From assembly GCA_026394015.1 (NCBI GenBank), contig JAPKZA010000235.1:1-64000 (forward strand): 64,000 bases of DNA, in the 5' to 3' direction. Of this stretch, positions 25,364-36,226 are shown in pieces. The notes below the pieces were generated by a model. It ran no database searches. It saw nothing but the letters and a program-made list of their open reading frames with translations, and was not told the DNA's origin. Positions within the stretch are counted from its first letter, which is position 1; the number at the start of each line of letters is the position of its first letter. The stretch is from Acidobacteriota bacterium (GTDB lineage Bacteria > Acidobacteriota > Terriglobia > Bryobacterales > Bryobacteraceae). Made by a program: the position numbers and the translations under genes.

Positions 25364-28300
25364 CCGGCATCGCGGGCCGCATCGCCGGCACCTTCATCAA
25401 TTCCAAACTCACCCCGCTCTTCATCGGAGCGTCACTTCTGCTCGGCTTCTTCTCGATCCTCAAGCTGCCTCGGGAAGAAGAACCGCAAATCGTCGTCCCC
25501 ATGGTCGACGTCTTCGTCGCCCTCCCCGGCGCCTCCGTCGCCGAAGTCGAAGAACGCGTCACCCGCCCCGTGGAAAAACTCCTCTGGGAGATCCCCGGCG
25601 TCGAATACATCTACTCCACCTCCTCCCCCGGAGGCACCATCGCCATCGTCCGCTTCAAAGTCGGCGAAGACGAAGAACGCAGCCTCGTCAAGCTCAACCA
25701 AAAACTCGCCTCCAACGCCGATATCATCCCCCCCGGCGCCACCCCGCCCCTCATCAAGCCCCGTTCCATCGACGATGTCCCCATCCTCGCCCTGACCCTC
25801 CACAGCACCCGCTACAACGATCTCGAACTCCGCCGCGTCGCCGCCCAACTCACCGACATCGTCAAACAAGCCCCCGAAGTCAGCGCCGTGCAACTCATCG
25901 GCGGCCAGCGCCGCTCCCTCCGCGTCACCCTCGACCCCGCTAAACTCGCCGCCTACAACCTCGCCCCCCTCGACGTCTGGAACGCCCTCGGCACCTCCAA
26001 CCAGCGCCTCGACTCCGGTCGCTTCGCGCAATCGAACCAGGAACATCTCCTCGAAACCGGAGCCTTCCTCCGCTCCGCCCAGGATGTCTCGAACGTTGTC
26101 GTAAACGTCTCGACCGGCAAGCCCATCTACGTCCGCGACCTCGCCACCGTCACCGATACCGGCGAAGAGCCGTCGCAATACGTGCAATACGGTGCCGGCG
26201 GACACTTCGTCCCCGCCGTCACCCTCACCGTCTCCAAACGCAAAGGAGCCAACGCCATCGATGTCGCGAGCGGAGTCCTCAGCCGTGTCGATTCGCTCAA
26301 AGGCTCCGTCATCCCCTCCGAAGTGGAAGTCTCCATCACGCGGAACTACGGCGAAACCGCCGCCGACAAGTCCAACGAACTTCTCTTCCACATGGCCATC
26401 GCCGTCCTCTCGGTCACCGTCCTCATCGCCATCACTCTCGGCTTCCGGGAATCTCTCATCGTCTTCACCGCCATCCCCGTCACCCTCGCCCTCACCCTCA
26501 CCGTCTTCTACCTCTACGGCTACACCCTCAACCGCATCACCCTCTTCGCCCTCATCTTCTCCATCGGCATCCTCGTCGACGATGCCATCGTCATCGTCGA
26601 AAACATCGTCCGCCATCGCCGCATGCCCGCGAACCATTCCCGCCCGCTTACCGAAGTCGCCATCGAAGCCGTCGACGAGGTCGGCAACCCCACCATCCTC
26701 GCCACCCTCGCCGTCATCGCCGCCATTCTTCCCATGGCCTTCGTCAGCGGCCTCATGGGCCCCTACATGCGCCCTATCCCCATCGGCGCTTCCGCCGCCA
26801 TGGCGTTCTCTCTGCTCGTCGCCTTCCTCGTCACCCCGTGGGCCGCCGTCCGCCTCCTCAAAGGCCACGTCCTCCACGCCGAAGACGAAAAGGAAGATTT
26901 CGTCACCCGCCTCTACCGCCGCGTCATGCGCCCACTTCTCGAACGACCCCTCCTGCGCTGGAGCTTCGTCGGCACCGTCGCCCTTCTCCTCCTCGCCTCC
27001 TGCGGCCTCGTCTACATTCAGTTCGTCAAAGTGAAAATGCTCCCGTTCGATAACAAAAGCGAGTTCCAGGTCATCATCGATATGCCCGAAGGCACCGCCC
27101 TCGAAGAGACCGCCCGCGTCACCCAACTCCTCGCCGCCGCCGCCCTCCTCCAGCCCGAGGTCGTCAACGTCCAAACCTACGCCGGCACCGCCTCACCGTT
27201 CAATTTCAACGGTCTCGTCCGCCACTACTACCTCCGCCGCGGCGCCAACGTCGCCGATATCCAAGTCAACCTCCTCGGCAAAGACCATCGTAAACTCCCC
27301 AGCCACGATATCGCCAAGCAGGTCCGCCAACGCCTCTCCCCCCTCGCCCGCGCCAACGGGGCCAACATCAAAGTCGCCGAAGTTCCCCCCGGCCCGCCCG
27401 TGCTCCAAACCATGGTCGCCGAAATCTATGGCCCCACGGAAGACGGCCGCCTCCAAGTCGCCGGCCAAGTCAAACAACTCATGGAACGGCTCGATGGCGT
27501 CGTCGACGTCGACTGGTACGTCGAGGCCCCCCAGCCCAAACACCAACTGCTCATCGACTCCGAGAAAGCCGCCCTCCACGGCGTCTCTCCCGCCGAAATC
27601 GCCCGCACCCTCCGCCTCGCCTCCGCCGGCGACTCTCCCGGCCTTCTCCACGACGACAACTCCAAAGAAGACGTCCCCCTCGACCTCCGCCTGCCCCTCG
27701 CCTTTCGCAGCGATCTCGCCCGCCTCCAAGACCTCAAAATCCGCGGTCGCTCCGGCAGCACCGTCTCCCTCCGGGAACTCGTCACCGTCCACGACACCGT
27801 CACCGAACGCAGCCGGTATCACAAGAACTTAATGCCAGTCACGTATGTCACCGCCGACGTCGCCGGGGCCATGGAAAGCCCCGTCTATGCCATCCTCGCC
27901 CTTACTCCGAAAATCGACGCCCTCAAAATCCCCGCCGGCTATCGCCTCGAACAGTTCACCGCCGCCCAGCCCGGCTCCGACGCCCGCTACTCCCTCAAAT
28001 GGGACGGCGAATGGCACATCACCTATGAAGTCTTCCGCGACCTCGGCCTCGCCTTCGCCGTCGTCCTCATCCTCATCTACGTCCTGGTCGTCGGCTGGTT
28101 CGAATCCCTGCTCACCCCGCTCGTCATCATGGCCGCCATCCCGTTCTCCCTCGTCGGCATCCTGCCCGCGCACGGCCTACTGAACGCCTTCTTCAGCGCC
28201 ACTTCCATGATCGGCTTCATCGCCGGAGCCGGCATCGTCGTCCGCAACTCCATCATCCTCGTCGACTTCATTGAGCTCCGTCTCAAAGAAGGAATGCCGC

Positions 28301-28521
28301 TCCAGGACGCCGTCGTCGACGCCGGTGCCGTCCGCTTCCGTCCCATGATGCTAACCGCCGCCGCTGTCGTCGCCGGTTCCAGCGTCATCCTCTTCGATCC
28401 GATCTTCCAGGGGCTCGCCATCGCGCTCATGGCCGGCGAGGTCGCCTCGCTCGCCCTCTCGCGCATGACCGTCCCCATCGTCTACTACATGATCAACAAC
28501 CGAAAACGGAGCCAGATATGA
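25360..28521 (+). CDS. RND family efflux transporter permease
   Basis: 1053 residues, the normal size for an AcrB-type inner-membrane pump. The first transmembrane helix ([20 protein letters not shown]) leads into the family motif [15 protein letters not shown]. Porter-domain elements are present ([30 protein letters not shown]). TM4 carries [20 protein letters not shown] near residue 400, the conserved acidic pair used in proton relay. The second half repeats the layout, ending in the ALRF-like [15 protein letters not shown] element and a final helix. The substrate class cannot be fixed: the acidic-pair motif is like drug exporters (HAE1), but the protein is close to several related subfamilies. 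It is translationally coupled to genes on both sides. Confidence 0.9.
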   Translation: MTGIAGRIAGTFINSKLTPLFIGASLLLGFFSILKLPREEEPQIVVPMVDVFVALPGASVAEVEERVTRPVEKLLWEIPGVEYIYSTSSPGGTIAIVRFKVGEDEERSLVKLNQKLASNADIIPPGATPPLIKPRSIDDVPILALTLHSTRYNDLELRRVAAQLTDIVKQAPEVSAVQLIGGQRRSLRVTLDPAKLAAYNLAPLDVWNALGTSNQRLDSGRFAQSNQEHLLETGAFLRSAQDVSNVVVNVSTGKPIYVRDLATVTDTGEEPSQYVQYGAGGHFVPAVTLTVSKRKGANAIDVASGVLSRVDSLKGSVIPSEVEVSITRNYGETAADKSNELLFHMAIAVLSVTVLIAITLGFRESLIVFTAIPVTLALTLTVFYLYGYTLNRITLFALIFSIGILVDDAIVIVENIVRHRRMPANHSRPLTEVAIEAVDEVGNPTILATLAVIAAILPMAFVSGLMGPYMRPIPIGASAAMAFSLLVAFLVTPWAAVRLLKGHVLHAEDEKEDFVTRLYRRVMRPLLERPLLRWSFVGTVALLLLASCGLVYIQFVKVKMLPFDNKSEFQVIIDMPEGTALEETARVTQLLAAAALLQPEVVNVQTYAGTASPFNFNGLVRHYYLRRGANVADIQVNLLGKDHRKLPSHDIAKQVRQRLSPLARANGANIKVAEVPPGPPVLQTMVAEIYGPTEDGRLQVAGQVKQLMERLDGVVDVDWYVEAPQPKHQLLIDSEKAALHGVSPAEIARTLRLASAGDSPGLLHDDNSKEDVPLDLRLPLAFRSDLARLQDLKIRGRSGSTVSLRELVTVHDTVTERSRYHKNLMPVTYVTADVAGAMESPVYAILALTPKIDALKIPAGYRLEQFTAAQPGSDARYSLKWDGEWHITYEVFRDLGLAFAVVLILIYVLVVGWFESLLTPLVIMAAIPFSLVGILPAHGLLNAFFSATSMIGFIAGAGIVVRNSIILVDFIELRLKEGMPLQDAVVDAGAVRFRPMMLTAAAVVAGSSVILFDPIFQGLAIALMAGEVASLALSRMTVPIVYYMINNRKRSQI

Positions 28522-28727
28522 CAATCGACCGCTACCTCCGCCTCATCGCCGGAGCCCTCATCATGCTCAGCCTTGTGCTCGCTCACTTCAGCGACCCCAA
28601 CTGGCTCTACTTCACCGCCTTCATCGGCCTCAACCTCTTCCAATCCGCCTTCACCGACTGGGGCCCCATGATCACATTCCTACGGAAGTTGGGGGTAAGG
28701 GCCACAGCCCCTACCCCTAACTCTTAA
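28518..28727 (+). CDS. Small DUF2892/YgaP-like membrane protein
   Basis: A 69-residue protein with two hydrophobic helices ([16 protein letters not shown] and [17 protein letters not shown]) followed by [16 protein letters not shown]. This is the pattern of DUF2892/YgaP-type transmembrane proteins, which often contain F.G.N.FQS..T..CP. Here the usual Cys-Pro near the end is replaced by Gly-Pro. The ATG overlaps the pump stop as ATGA, so it is the fourth gene of the efflux operon. Its stop TAA shares three bases with the convergent receptor's stop. Function in efflux is unknown. Confidence 0.75.
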   Translation: MTIDRYLRLIAGALIMLSLVLAHFSDPNWLYFTAFIGLNLFQSAFTDWGPMITFLRKLGVRATAPTPNS

Positions 28728-31700
28728 AACATTAACTTCGCTCCGAACTGCACCACCCGAGCATCCGACGCCGAAAGCACCCGGCCCCCGGCCGGTACAT
28801 TCACGATGTTGTTCGGCAATCCAAAATTCGCGTGGTTGGCGGCGTTGAACGCCTCCACGCGAAACTGGAAATTCATCCGTTCGGTCAAGGCCGTGTTCTT
28901 GATCAGAATCAGGTCGAAGTTGATCACCCCGTCCCCTCGCAGTATGTTCCGCCCGGAGTTCCCAAACGTGAACGCCGCTGGAATCACGAACGCAACGCGG
29001 TCGAACCACGAATCGAGCGATTGATTCGTCGCCTGCCCCGTCCCCAAACGGTTCGGCCGCTGGTTGGTCGTGCCGATGTTCGCGACATCGAGGTTGATCC
29101 GGGGAGTAAAGGGCTGACCGCTCCGCAGCGTCGAGATCCCGCCCACCTGCCAGCCGCCGAGCCGCTTGTGTGAACGCCACAAAGGCAAATCGTACAAGTA
29201 ACTCGCGACGAACAGGTGTGGCACGTCATAGTCAGAAACCCCGCGCTCAGCCCGATAGTCCCGCGGATTCGCCGCAATCGGCCCCACGTCCGTCGAAACC
29301 TCGTCGATCGACTTCGACCACGTATACGATACGAGAAAGCTCATCCCGTTCGAATACCGTTTCTCGAGCTTGGTCTGCAACGCATGGTAGCTCGCCTTTG
29401 AACCGTCATCCCGCAACGTCCCATTGCCAAATCGCGGAAACGGTCGCCGCGCTTGAATGGCCCCGGGGCCGGGCAAGGGCTGGTTGAACTGGATATCCCG
29501 CTCCACCCGCGCACTCGATTTCCCCAGGTAGCCCACTTCGAGCGAAAGGTTCTTCCACACCTCCCGTTGCACCACCAGATTCCACGTAATGTCGTACGGG
29601 GTCCGCTGGTTCAACGAACGACTGTCAATCGTCGGCGGCACCGCGGCCGAAGGCGGCGGGGCCACGAAGAAATTGGCAAACGTCAGCGTCGGCACCGGAG
29701 TCGTATTGAAAACCTGCTCGTCGACGAGAAACGGAGGATTGATGATTCCTCCCGTCCGCCCGTTGCCATTCACGAGGTTGTAGTAGAACCCCGCCCCCGC
29801 CCGGATCACCGTCCGGTTGTCAAACGGCCGCCACGCCAAGCCGACGCGGGGCGCGAAGTTGTTCCGGTCGTTGGCTTGAATCTGGCGCGGCAATCCACGC
29901 TGCTCCGTCGTCGTGATCACGTCCTGGAACACCGCAAAGGCCGGTCGCGCCACCTGCTGCGCATCCAGATCCACCGGCGAAGAAAGGATAATCTGGCCCG
30001 TCGCCCGGTCGAACAGCGTCATCTGATTCCGCAGCCCCGTCGGCCAGGGATTGTACTCATAGCGCAATCCCAGGTTCAACGTCAGCCGCGAATGGATCTT
30101 CCAATCGTCCTGTACGAAGTAGTGCCAATTGTAGAACCGGTTCCCAAACAAGTTCCGCGGGAAACTTCGGTTCGCGTCCGCCGGCAGTCCCACAAGATAA
30201 TCGGCGAAAGGGTTCCCCGTACCCCCGGGCTGGAGCGGATTATTTGTATACGTTCCGCGGAAATTGAAGTTGCCGGAGTTGTTCGCCGAATTGTAGTTCT
30301 CATTCCGCTGCTCCCGGAAATCAATGCCGAAGCGCACCGAATGTTGACCCAAAAAGAGGCTTCCGCTCTGCTGCAGTTGATAAATATTGTTTCGGTTAAA
30401 CAGCAATCCACCGCCCAGCGAAGCGAATCCCGTCACCGCAATCGAAGGGAAGCGCGGCATCGAAAGCGTCGTCAGCTCGAATCCCGTAATGCCGGACTGC
30501 GTCGTAAAGTTCGTTCCGAAACCCGGAGGCGTCTGCAACGTTAACTCGCGGTTGTACCCCAGCCGAGTCTCCAGCAACAGCTTCGGGTTCACGATGTGGG
30601 TGTAACTCATCGCGGCATTTTGAAACCGCGCCCCCACGCTCGTTCCCTCCAGCGCCGGCAGCACATTCGGCAGGAAATTCGTCCGGTCGTAGATCGTATA
30701 CCGACCGAACAGGCTTCCGGCGCTCCGGATCTTCTTGTCAATCCGCATCGTGCCCTGGTTGAAATCCTCCTTCGCACTCGGCGTGTAAACGAACGAATCC
30801 CGGCCGTTGTTGGGCAGCGGATAGTACGGCAGATAGAAGCGTGAAGGCCCCGCGAATCGGTTCGCCGGAATCACGTTCCCCGGGAAAGCATCCCGCACAA
30901 ACCCGGCTCCCGCCGGATTCGCCCGCGTAGTCGCCGGATCAAAAATCACCGCTCCACCCGAGAAGTCCCCCGCCCGCAGCGCCGCCGTCGGCACAATCGA
31001 GTTCAACGTCTGCCCCGCCCGCTGCAACTGCCCCTCGTAGTTGAACAGGAAAAAGGCATCGTTCCGCTTCAGCGGTCCTTCCACCGTCCCGCCAAACTGA
31101 TTCCGCTTCAGCGGCGGATTGGTCGGCGCAAAGAAGTTCCGCGCCGCCACTTCGTTATGGCGCAGGAAGTGAAACAACGTCCCATGCAGTTGGTTGGTGC
31201 CCGACTTCACCGTAATGTTCACGATCGCCGAACTCCGTCCAAACTCAGCCGAAAACGCGCTCGTCTGCACTTTGAACTCCTGCAGCGCTTCAATCGACGG
31301 CAACACCCCCGTCCCCCCATTGATCGGGCCCGTCGTCGAAACCCCGTCCAGCAAGAACTCCGTCTTCGTCGGCCGCGTTCCGTTCACAATGATCGACGAC
31401 GCCCTTCCCGTGCCCAGGGCCGCGCTCGCTACCACCCCCGGTGTGAGGGTCGCCAACTGCGTAAAATTCCGCCCATTCAACGGCAACTCGATAATCTTCT
31501 TGTTGTCGATCACCTGCCCCACCGACCCGGCTTCGGTCACCAGCAGCGGTGCCGTCGCCGTCACCGTCACCTCCTCCACCACGTTGCCAACCTCAAGTAC
31601 CAAATCGGCACGCACCTGTTGATTCACCTGCAGCACCAGGTCCTTCAACGTACTCTTGCGAAACCCAGCCAACTCAGCGGATACGGAATAGGCTCCCGGC

Positions 31701-31903
31701 GGCAGCGCCGGGAGCTCGAATGATCCGGAGTTGTTGGTTCGGACTGCCCGGGAAATGCCCGTGGCGGAATTGGTCGCGGTGACGGCAACATTGAAGAGCA
31801 CCGCGCCCGACGAGTCTCGGATTAAGCCCACAATGCGGGCATCCGAAGTCTGTGCGGGAAGAAAAGAAGCAACAGCAAGCAAAACTAGAATTGCATGGCG
31901 CAT
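28724..31903 (-). CDS. TonB-dependent receptor, Oar-like
   Basis: 1059 residues from the ATG at 31903, which begins the signal peptide [18 protein letters not shown]; a TTG two codons upstream is the only alternative. The CarboxypepD_reg domain ([20 protein letters not shown]), plug ([40 protein letters not shown]) and a long barrel ending QFGAKLMF are all present. The protein lies in the outer membrane and probably imports a large or complexed nutrient by TonB. It is convergent with the efflux operon. A separate transcription unit is likely. Confidence 0.9.
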   Translation of the reverse strand: MRHAILVLLAVASFLPAQTSDARIVGLIRDSSGAVLFNVAVTATNSATGISRAVRTNNSGSFELPALPPGAYSVSAELAGFRKSTLKDLVLQVNQQVRADLVLEVGNVVEEVTVTATAPLLVTEAGSVGQVIDNKKIIELPLNGRNFTQLATLTPGVVASAALGTGRASSIIVNGTRPTKTEFLLDGVSTTGPINGGTGVLPSIEALQEFKVQTSAFSAEFGRSSAIVNITVKSGTNQLHGTLFHFLRHNEVAARNFFAPTNPPLKRNQFGGTVEGPLKRNDAFFLFNYEGQLQRAGQTLNSIVPTAALRAGDFSGGAVIFDPATTRANPAGAGFVRDAFPGNVIPANRFAGPSRFYLPYYPLPNNGRDSFVYTPSAKEDFNQGTMRIDKKIRSAGSLFGRYTIYDRTNFLPNVLPALEGTSVGARFQNAAMSYTHIVNPKLLLETRLGYNRELTLQTPPGFGTNFTTQSGITGFELTTLSMPRFPSIAVTGFASLGGGLLFNRNNIYQLQQSGSLFLGQHSVRFGIDFREQRNENYNSANNSGNFNFRGTYTNNPLQPGGTGNPFADYLVGLPADANRSFPRNLFGNRFYNWHYFVQDDWKIHSRLTLNLGLRYEYNPWPTGLRNQMTLFDRATGQIILSSPVDLDAQQVARPAFAVFQDVITTTEQRGLPRQIQANDRNNFAPRVGLAWRPFDNRTVIRAGAGFYYNLVNGNGRTGGIINPPFLVDEQVFNTTPVPTLTFANFFVAPPPSAAVPPTIDSRSLNQRTPYDITWNLVVQREVWKNLSLEVGYLGKSSARVERDIQFNQPLPGPGAIQARRPFPRFGNGTLRDDGSKASYHALQTKLEKRYSNGMSFLVSYTWSKSIDEVSTDVGPIAANPRDYRAERGVSDYDVPHLFVASYLYDLPLWRSHKRLGGWQVGGISTLRSGQPFTPRINLDVANIGTTNQRPNRLGTGQATNQSLDSWFDRVAFVIPAAFTFGNSGRNILRGDGVINFDLILIKNTALTERMNFQFRVEAFNAANHANFGLPNNIVNVPAGGRVLSASDARVVQFGAKLMF

Positions 31904-31935
31904 TAACAAATCTTACAATTCTTCCCGCCTCCAAG

Positions 31936-32808
31936 TTACGCCAACCGCCCCATCCGGCCCGCCCGGAAGTCCTCCACCGCCTGTCGCAACTCCGCCTGCG
32001 TATTCATCACAAACGGCCCATAGCTCGCCACCGGCTCGTCAATCGCCGCTCCGCCCAACACCAGCACCAGCGACTCCTCACTCGCCGCCAACACCACCGT
32101 CCGGCCGCCCGGGCTCAACAGCGCCATCCGCGGCTCACCGCTCATCACCGTCGTTCCGTTCACCGTCACCGCCCCGCGTAACAACACAACCCCAAAGCTC
32201 TGTCCGGCCGGCAGTTCCAGCGTCCCCGCCCCGCCCGCCGCCATCCGCACGTCAATCAAGGTCACAGGCGTGAACGTCTTCGCCGGACCCTGCGCCTCGC
32301 CGATCTCGCCCGCAATCAACCGAGCCACCGCTCCCCTACCCAAGGCCACTTCCGGGATCTGCGCACTCGTAATCCCTTGATACCGGGGCTTGCTCATCTT
32401 GAACGCGGCCGGCAGGTTTACCCACAACTGCACCATCTCAAACGTCCCACCCGCTTCTGTAAACGCCTGCCCGTGCTTCTCCTCGTGCACCACCCCGGAA
32501 GCTGCCGTCATCCACTGCACATCGCCCGGATGAATCGTTCCGGCATTCCCGGCAGAATCCCGATGGTCCACCGAACCCTGATAAGCAATCGTCACAGTCT
32601 AGCACCCGCGATGCGGATGCTCGTCCACTCCACGGGGTTCCGTCGCCGGTTCGAACAGCTTCGGCCCTGCATAATCCAACATCAAAAACGGACTGATCTC
32701 TGCGGCCACTCCGTTCGAAGGAAACAGGTTTCGCACCGGAAACCCGTCGCCCACCCAGTGCTGCGAACCCGCACCCACTACCCGCACTACCTGCTTCATT
32801 TCACTCAT
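31936..32808 (-). pseudogene. Pirin family protein interrupted by an amber stop codon
   Basis: The frame encodes a full-length 290-residue pirin, but codon 70 is TAG. The N-terminal piece ends MLDYAGPKLFEP...DEHPHRGC, and reading resumes TVTIAYQGSVDHRDSAG. Intact pirins read HPHRGFETVT here, so the usual Phe-Glu has become Cys-stop. Metal-binding His residues of the first cupin (HPHRG, and HEEKHGQ downstream) are otherwise present, and the second cupin domain is intact to the end. Pirins are cupin proteins, some with quercetinase activity. The gene overlaps the MarR stop by eight bases and would be its regulatory target. Restart at the GTG at 32595 could make a 219-residue fragment lacking the first metal ligands. 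Confidence 0.8.
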
Positions 32809-33274
32809 TGTCGTTGTCTCCTGATTCTTGCTTTCCTAACGCCACGCCCCGGCCTAGCCGGCGTAGCCCGTTGGCCAAAGCCACCCGTTCCCGGGCGCTC
32901 ATAAAGGCCACCGCTTGTTCCATGTCCTGCTCGTGCGCCGCAAACAACTTGCGAATCACGCTCCGTCCCTTCGTCGTCAAATACACGACCCGCGCCCGTC
33001 GATCTCCCCCATCCGCCCGCCGCTCCACCCAACCCCGCTCCTGCAATCGATCCACCGCCGTCGTAATCGAACCGCTCGTCAACAACACCTTCTTCCCCAA
33101 CACGTTCACTGCCAACGGTCCTTTATGCAGCAATGCCTCCAGCACCGCAAAGTCGCTCAGGCAGAGCCCCTGCTCCGCCACGCTCCGCCGCGCATGAACT
33201 TCCATCGCTTGGCTAGCCTTTGACAGCAACAACCACAAGTGAATGCCGAGAATCGTTTGTGTTGTATCGCTCAT
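32801..33274 (-). CDS. MarR family transcriptional regulator
   Basis: A 157-residue MarR protein. Residues ~40-110 form the winged helix: LSDFAVLEALLHKGPLAVNV, GKKVLLTSGSITTAVDRLQE (recognition helix), then the wing ERRADGGDRRARVVYLTTKG with the conserved DxRxxxVxLTxxG pattern. Helices before and after form the dimer interface. It heads an operon with the pirin gene, whose start overlaps its stop. Two perfect palindromes of the same sequence type lie 6-32 bases upstream of the ATG, which strongly suggests autorepression. MarR-pirin pairs usually respond to redox or aromatic compounds; there is no diagnostic Cys pair here, so the signal is unknown. Confidence 0.92.
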   Translation of the reverse strand: MSDTTQTILGIHLWLLLSKASQAMEVHARRSVAEQGLCLSDFAVLEALLHKGPLAVNVLGKKVLLTSGSITTAVDRLQERGWVERRADGGDRRARVVYLTTKGRSVIRKLFAAHEQDMEQAVAFMSARERVALANGLRRLGRGVALGKQESGDNDNE

Positions 33275-33279
33275 GTTCT

Positions 33280-33306
33280 CTTGATATCAAGATGCTTGAC
33301 GTCAAG
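33280..33306. promoter_or_regulatory. Paired MarR operator palindromes
   Basis: CTTGATATCAAG (33280-33291) and CTTGACGTCAAG (33295-33306) are each perfect 12-bp palindromes of the form CTTGAYRTCAAG, separated by ATG. Their centres are 15 bp apart. They lie directly upstream of the MarR start. TTGATATCAA-type sites are typical MarR targets. Confidence 0.8.
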
Positions 33307-33323
33307 GGAAAGATGCAACGTGG

Positions 33324-34250
33324 TTAAAAAGGCGTATCGGCGATGTACAGCGCCCCGGCCCCCGGAGCCATCGCCCGGATCTCCTCCGCCATCCCTTCCA
33401 CCGCCGTCGTGAACACCACCTTCATCTTCCCGTCCAACTCCACGAGTTCCGGGCAAGTCACCCGCGGCGATCCCGGCAAAATCCACTCACACTCCACCGC
33501 CCCATCCGCCAACCGGTACATCCGCGCCAACCCATCGCTCACCGCCTCCGGATTGTAGAACGCCACAATCACGCTCTCGCCGTCTGGCGACGGCCGCAAC
33601 CCATCCGGAAAACCCGGAAGGCTCTCCGGTGCCACCACCAAACTCCGCTCGAGCACCCGCTCCAACTTCGCGTCCAACCGGTACCGACTGATCGTCTTCG
33701 GCATCGAATCGATGTCAATCAGTGTCGCCCCTGTCGCATCCCGCCGCAGGTACTTCCCGTTCGAACACACCTGCCCGCCCAACACCGTATGCACCCGCCC
33801 GCTGGCCCACTCATAGAAGTAGACCGCCGCGATCGCCTCGCCAAACCCCAAGTGCTTCGTTCCGAACAACACGCCGCCTTCCACCGCCAACCCATCGTTG
33901 ATGATCACCCGCTCATCTCCGCTCACCACTACTCCGGTCTCGGAAACCTCCCCGCTGCGCCAATCAAAATACACCAACCGCCGCTCCATCCCAACGATCA
34001 CGACCCCCTCCTCTGCCGTCTCAGCAAAGAACCCCGGCCGCCCCGGCAACTCAAAGCTACGGTTTTCCCCCGAGGCTAAGTTGAACAAGTTCAAACTCCC
34101 GACGCACTCCTCGGCCGAGTGCTGAATCGCCACCCATCCCAGCCAATGCCCGGGCAGGCCCGAGTGCCGCAACACCCGCGGCCCTTCGGGCAAAAACCGC
34201 AATCCTTCACTCTCCGGCTCAAACAGCCGCTCCGCCACAAACTGTTGCAT
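33324..34250 (-). CDS. SMP-30/gluconolactonase-like beta-propeller protein
   Basis: 308 residues from the ATG at 34250, which has GGAG five bases upstream; a TTG at 34265 is possible but weaker. The protein matches the six-bladed SMP-30/gluconolactonase/LRE family: ERLFEPESEGLRFLPEGPR near the N-terminus, RVIINDGLAVEGGVLFGTKH at about residue 115, and LPGFPDGLRPSPDGESVIVA at about 220. The ND and PDG motifs carry the usual metal ligands. These enzymes hydrolyse sugar lactones, but many family members have other or no activity. There is no signal peptide, so it is cytoplasmic. It is likely transcribed alone, with 17 bases between its stop and the MarR operators. Confidence 0.82.
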   Translation of the reverse strand: MQQFVAERLFEPESEGLRFLPEGPRVLRHSGLPGHWLGWVAIQHSAEECVGSLNLFNLASGENRSFELPGRPGFFAETAEEGVVIVGMERRLVYFDWRSGEVSETGVVVSGDERVIINDGLAVEGGVLFGTKHLGFGEAIAAVYFYEWASGRVHTVLGGQVCSNGKYLRRDATGATLIDIDSMPKTISRYRLDAKLERVLERSLVVAPESLPGFPDGLRPSPDGESVIVAFYNPEAVSDGLARMYRLADGAVECEWILPGSPRVTCPELVELDGKMKVVFTTAVEGMAEEIRAMAPGAGALYIADTPF

Positions 34251-34324
34251 GGGACTCCATCCCAAATTCTACCCATCCCGTCACGGCCACCGCCACCAAC
34301 CGCTACACTAGGTCCGTAGCCGTC

Positions 34325-36226
34325 GTGAACTTCCGCTTCAAACTGCAACTCGCCTTCCTCGGTCTCGCTCTGGCGGCCCTTGGACTCACCGGCTGGGAAG
34401 CGACGCTGGGTGCTACCGAAGCCCTTCGCCGGGCCACCTATGACCATCTCTCCTCTCTACGCCAAGCTCGCGTCGCCGAGTTGGAGCGCTGGTTCCAGGA
34501 TCTCGGAAACCACGCCCTGGCGCTCGCCTCGGACGAGTCCACCGTCGCCGGCCTGGAGGCCTTCACTCGCCACTGGGCGCATCTCCCCCGTGCCCCCGAA
34601 GGTCCCCTCCGCCACCATTATCAGAGTATTGACGCGCCTCTCGATTGGTTCCCCGCCGACCCTCGCGTACTCGCCCTCCAGCACCATCTCATCGCCACCA
34701 ATCCCTATCCCGTGGGCCGAAAAGATCAGTTGCTCCAAGCACCCGGCGCCTACGGCGCGGCGCACGCCACCCACCACCCCACCCTGCATCGCTACCTCAG
34801 CGCTTTCGGCTTCTATGACGTGCTCCTCATCGACGCCGCCGACGCCCGCGTCGTCTACACCGTCTCCAAAGAGTTCGATCTCGGCGTCCGCCTCACGGAC
34901 CCGCCCTTCGCTGACTCTCCCCTCGCCACCGTCTACCGCCAAGCCATCGCCCTCCCCAAGCCCGAACTCTACGTTCTCCAGGACTTTCAACCCTATATCC
35001 CCTCACACCGGCTCCCCGCCGCCTTCCTCGCCACCCCGCTCTGGCGGGCCGGAACCAAGATCGGGGTCCTGGCCATCCAAGTCTCTTCGGCCGAGATTAA
35101 TCGCCTCATGTCTGCCGAGCGCCTCGGCCAAACCGCTCGCCTGGCCATCGTCGGTCCGGACGGCACCCTCCGTTCCGGCCAGGACATCCTCAAAGAGCGG
35201 ATCGCGGACTTCCCCAAACAATTTGAAGAGACCACCGTCCGCGAGACCCCCAACGGCCGACGTCTCCTCCGCTCGCATTCGAAGCTCCGCATCCCCAATG
35301 TCGATTGGGCCCTGATGGCCGAGATCGATGAAGCGGAGGCCTTCCTCCCGGTCGACAATCTCCAGCGTCGCATCTGGATTATCGGCGCCGTCATCGCCCT
35401 CGTGCTCTTCCTGGCCGCCGCCGTCCTCGCCCGCTCGGTCACGCAGCCTCTCCTCGCCCTCACCGCCGGAGCCCGGCGTCTCGGTCAACGCGATTTCAGC
35501 TTTCGCCTTGCCGTCAATTCGCGGGACGAGATCGGCCAGCTAGCCCACTCCTTCAACACCATGGCCGAAAGCCTCGAACGCACCACGGTCTCGAAAGCGG
35601 AGCTCGAACTCCTGGCCAGCCGTCTGATCAGTGCGCAGGAGGACGAACGCCAGCGCGTCGCTCGCGAACTCCACGACGATGTCACCCAACGGCTCGCCGC
35701 CATCGCCATCCACTGCGGCACCCTCACCCAGTCTTCTGAACCCACCGATCTCCAGTCCGGCGTCAAGTCGCTCCAGACTCAGATCGCCGCCCTAGCCCGC
35801 GACATTCATGGCATCTCCCACCGGCTTCATCCCAAGATGCTCGACGATCTCGGCCTCCCCGCCTGTGTCGAAGTCGAGGCCCGCGCCCTGTTCGAACGCG
35901 GCGGTCCAATCGTTGAAACGCAGATCACGGGCAACTGGACCTCGCTACCCAAACCCATCGAACTCGCGCTGTTCCGCATCGTCCAGGAAGCCCTCCGCAA
36001 CGTCGAGCGCCATGCGCAGGCCGAATCGGTCTCCGTGCGACTCGAAAACCGTTCCCACGAAGCCCGCCTCGTCATCAGCGATGATGGTCGCGGCTTCACC
36101 GCCCGTTCCTCCGGCCTCGGCCTCGCCAGCATGGAAGAACGCACCCGAGGCCTTGGCGGCCACTTCCAACTCACGTCCCAGCCAGGCCAGGGCACCACGA
36201 TTACAGTAACCTTGCCGCTCCCATGA
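34325..36226 (+). CDS. NarL-type sensor histidine kinase with periplasmic sensor and HAMP
   Basis: A 633-residue membrane sensor. TM1 is at about residues 7-24 and TM2 at about 349-370 (IWIIGAVIALVLFLAAAVLA). The ~320 residues between them form a large periplasmic sensor, probably Cache-like. HAMP follows (SVTQPLLALTAGARRLGQRD). A HisKA_3 dimerisation domain has the phospho-accepting His in ARELHDDVTQRLAAIAIHCG at about residue 449. The C-terminal ATPase has LFRIVQEALRNVERHAQAES (N box), VISDDGRGF (G1) and GLASMEERTRGLGG (G2). The start is a GTG at 34325. The stop overlaps the response-regulator start as ATGA, so the two form a cognate pair. The signal is unknown. Confidence 0.9.
   Translation: MNFRFKLQLAFLGLALAALGLTGWEATLGATEALRRATYDHLSSLRQARVAELERWFQDLGNHALALASDESTVAGLEAFTRHWAHLPRAPEGPLRHHYQSIDAPLDWFPADPRVLALQHHLIATNPYPVGRKDQLLQAPGAYGAAHATHHPTLHRYLSAFGFYDVLLIDAADARVVYTVSKEFDLGVRLTDPPFADSPLATVYRQAIALPKPELYVLQDFQPYIPSHRLPAAFLATPLWRAGTKIGVLAIQVSSAEINRLMSAERLGQTARLAIVGPDGTLRSGQDILKERIADFPKQFEETTVRETPNGRRLLRSHSKLRIPNVDWALMAEIDEAEAFLPVDNLQRRIWIIGAVIALVLFLAAAVLARSVTQPLLALTAGARRLGQRDFSFRLAVNSRDEIGQLAHSFNTMAESLERTTVSKAELELLASRLISAQEDERQRVARELHDDVTQRLAAIAIHCGTLTQSSEPTDLQSGVKSLQTQIAALARDIHGISHRLHPKMLDDLGLPACVEVEARALFERGGPIVETQITGNWTSLPKPIELALFRIVQEALRNVERHAQAESVSVRLENRSHEARLVISDDGRGFTARSSGLGLASMEERTRGLGGHFQLTSQPGQGTTITVTLPLP

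Noticed and set aside
25432-27174. 580-codon minus-strand frame rich in Gly, Asp and Glu
   Set aside because: Antisense to the RND pump; the acidic low-complexity protein is what C-rich codons give on the opposite strand.
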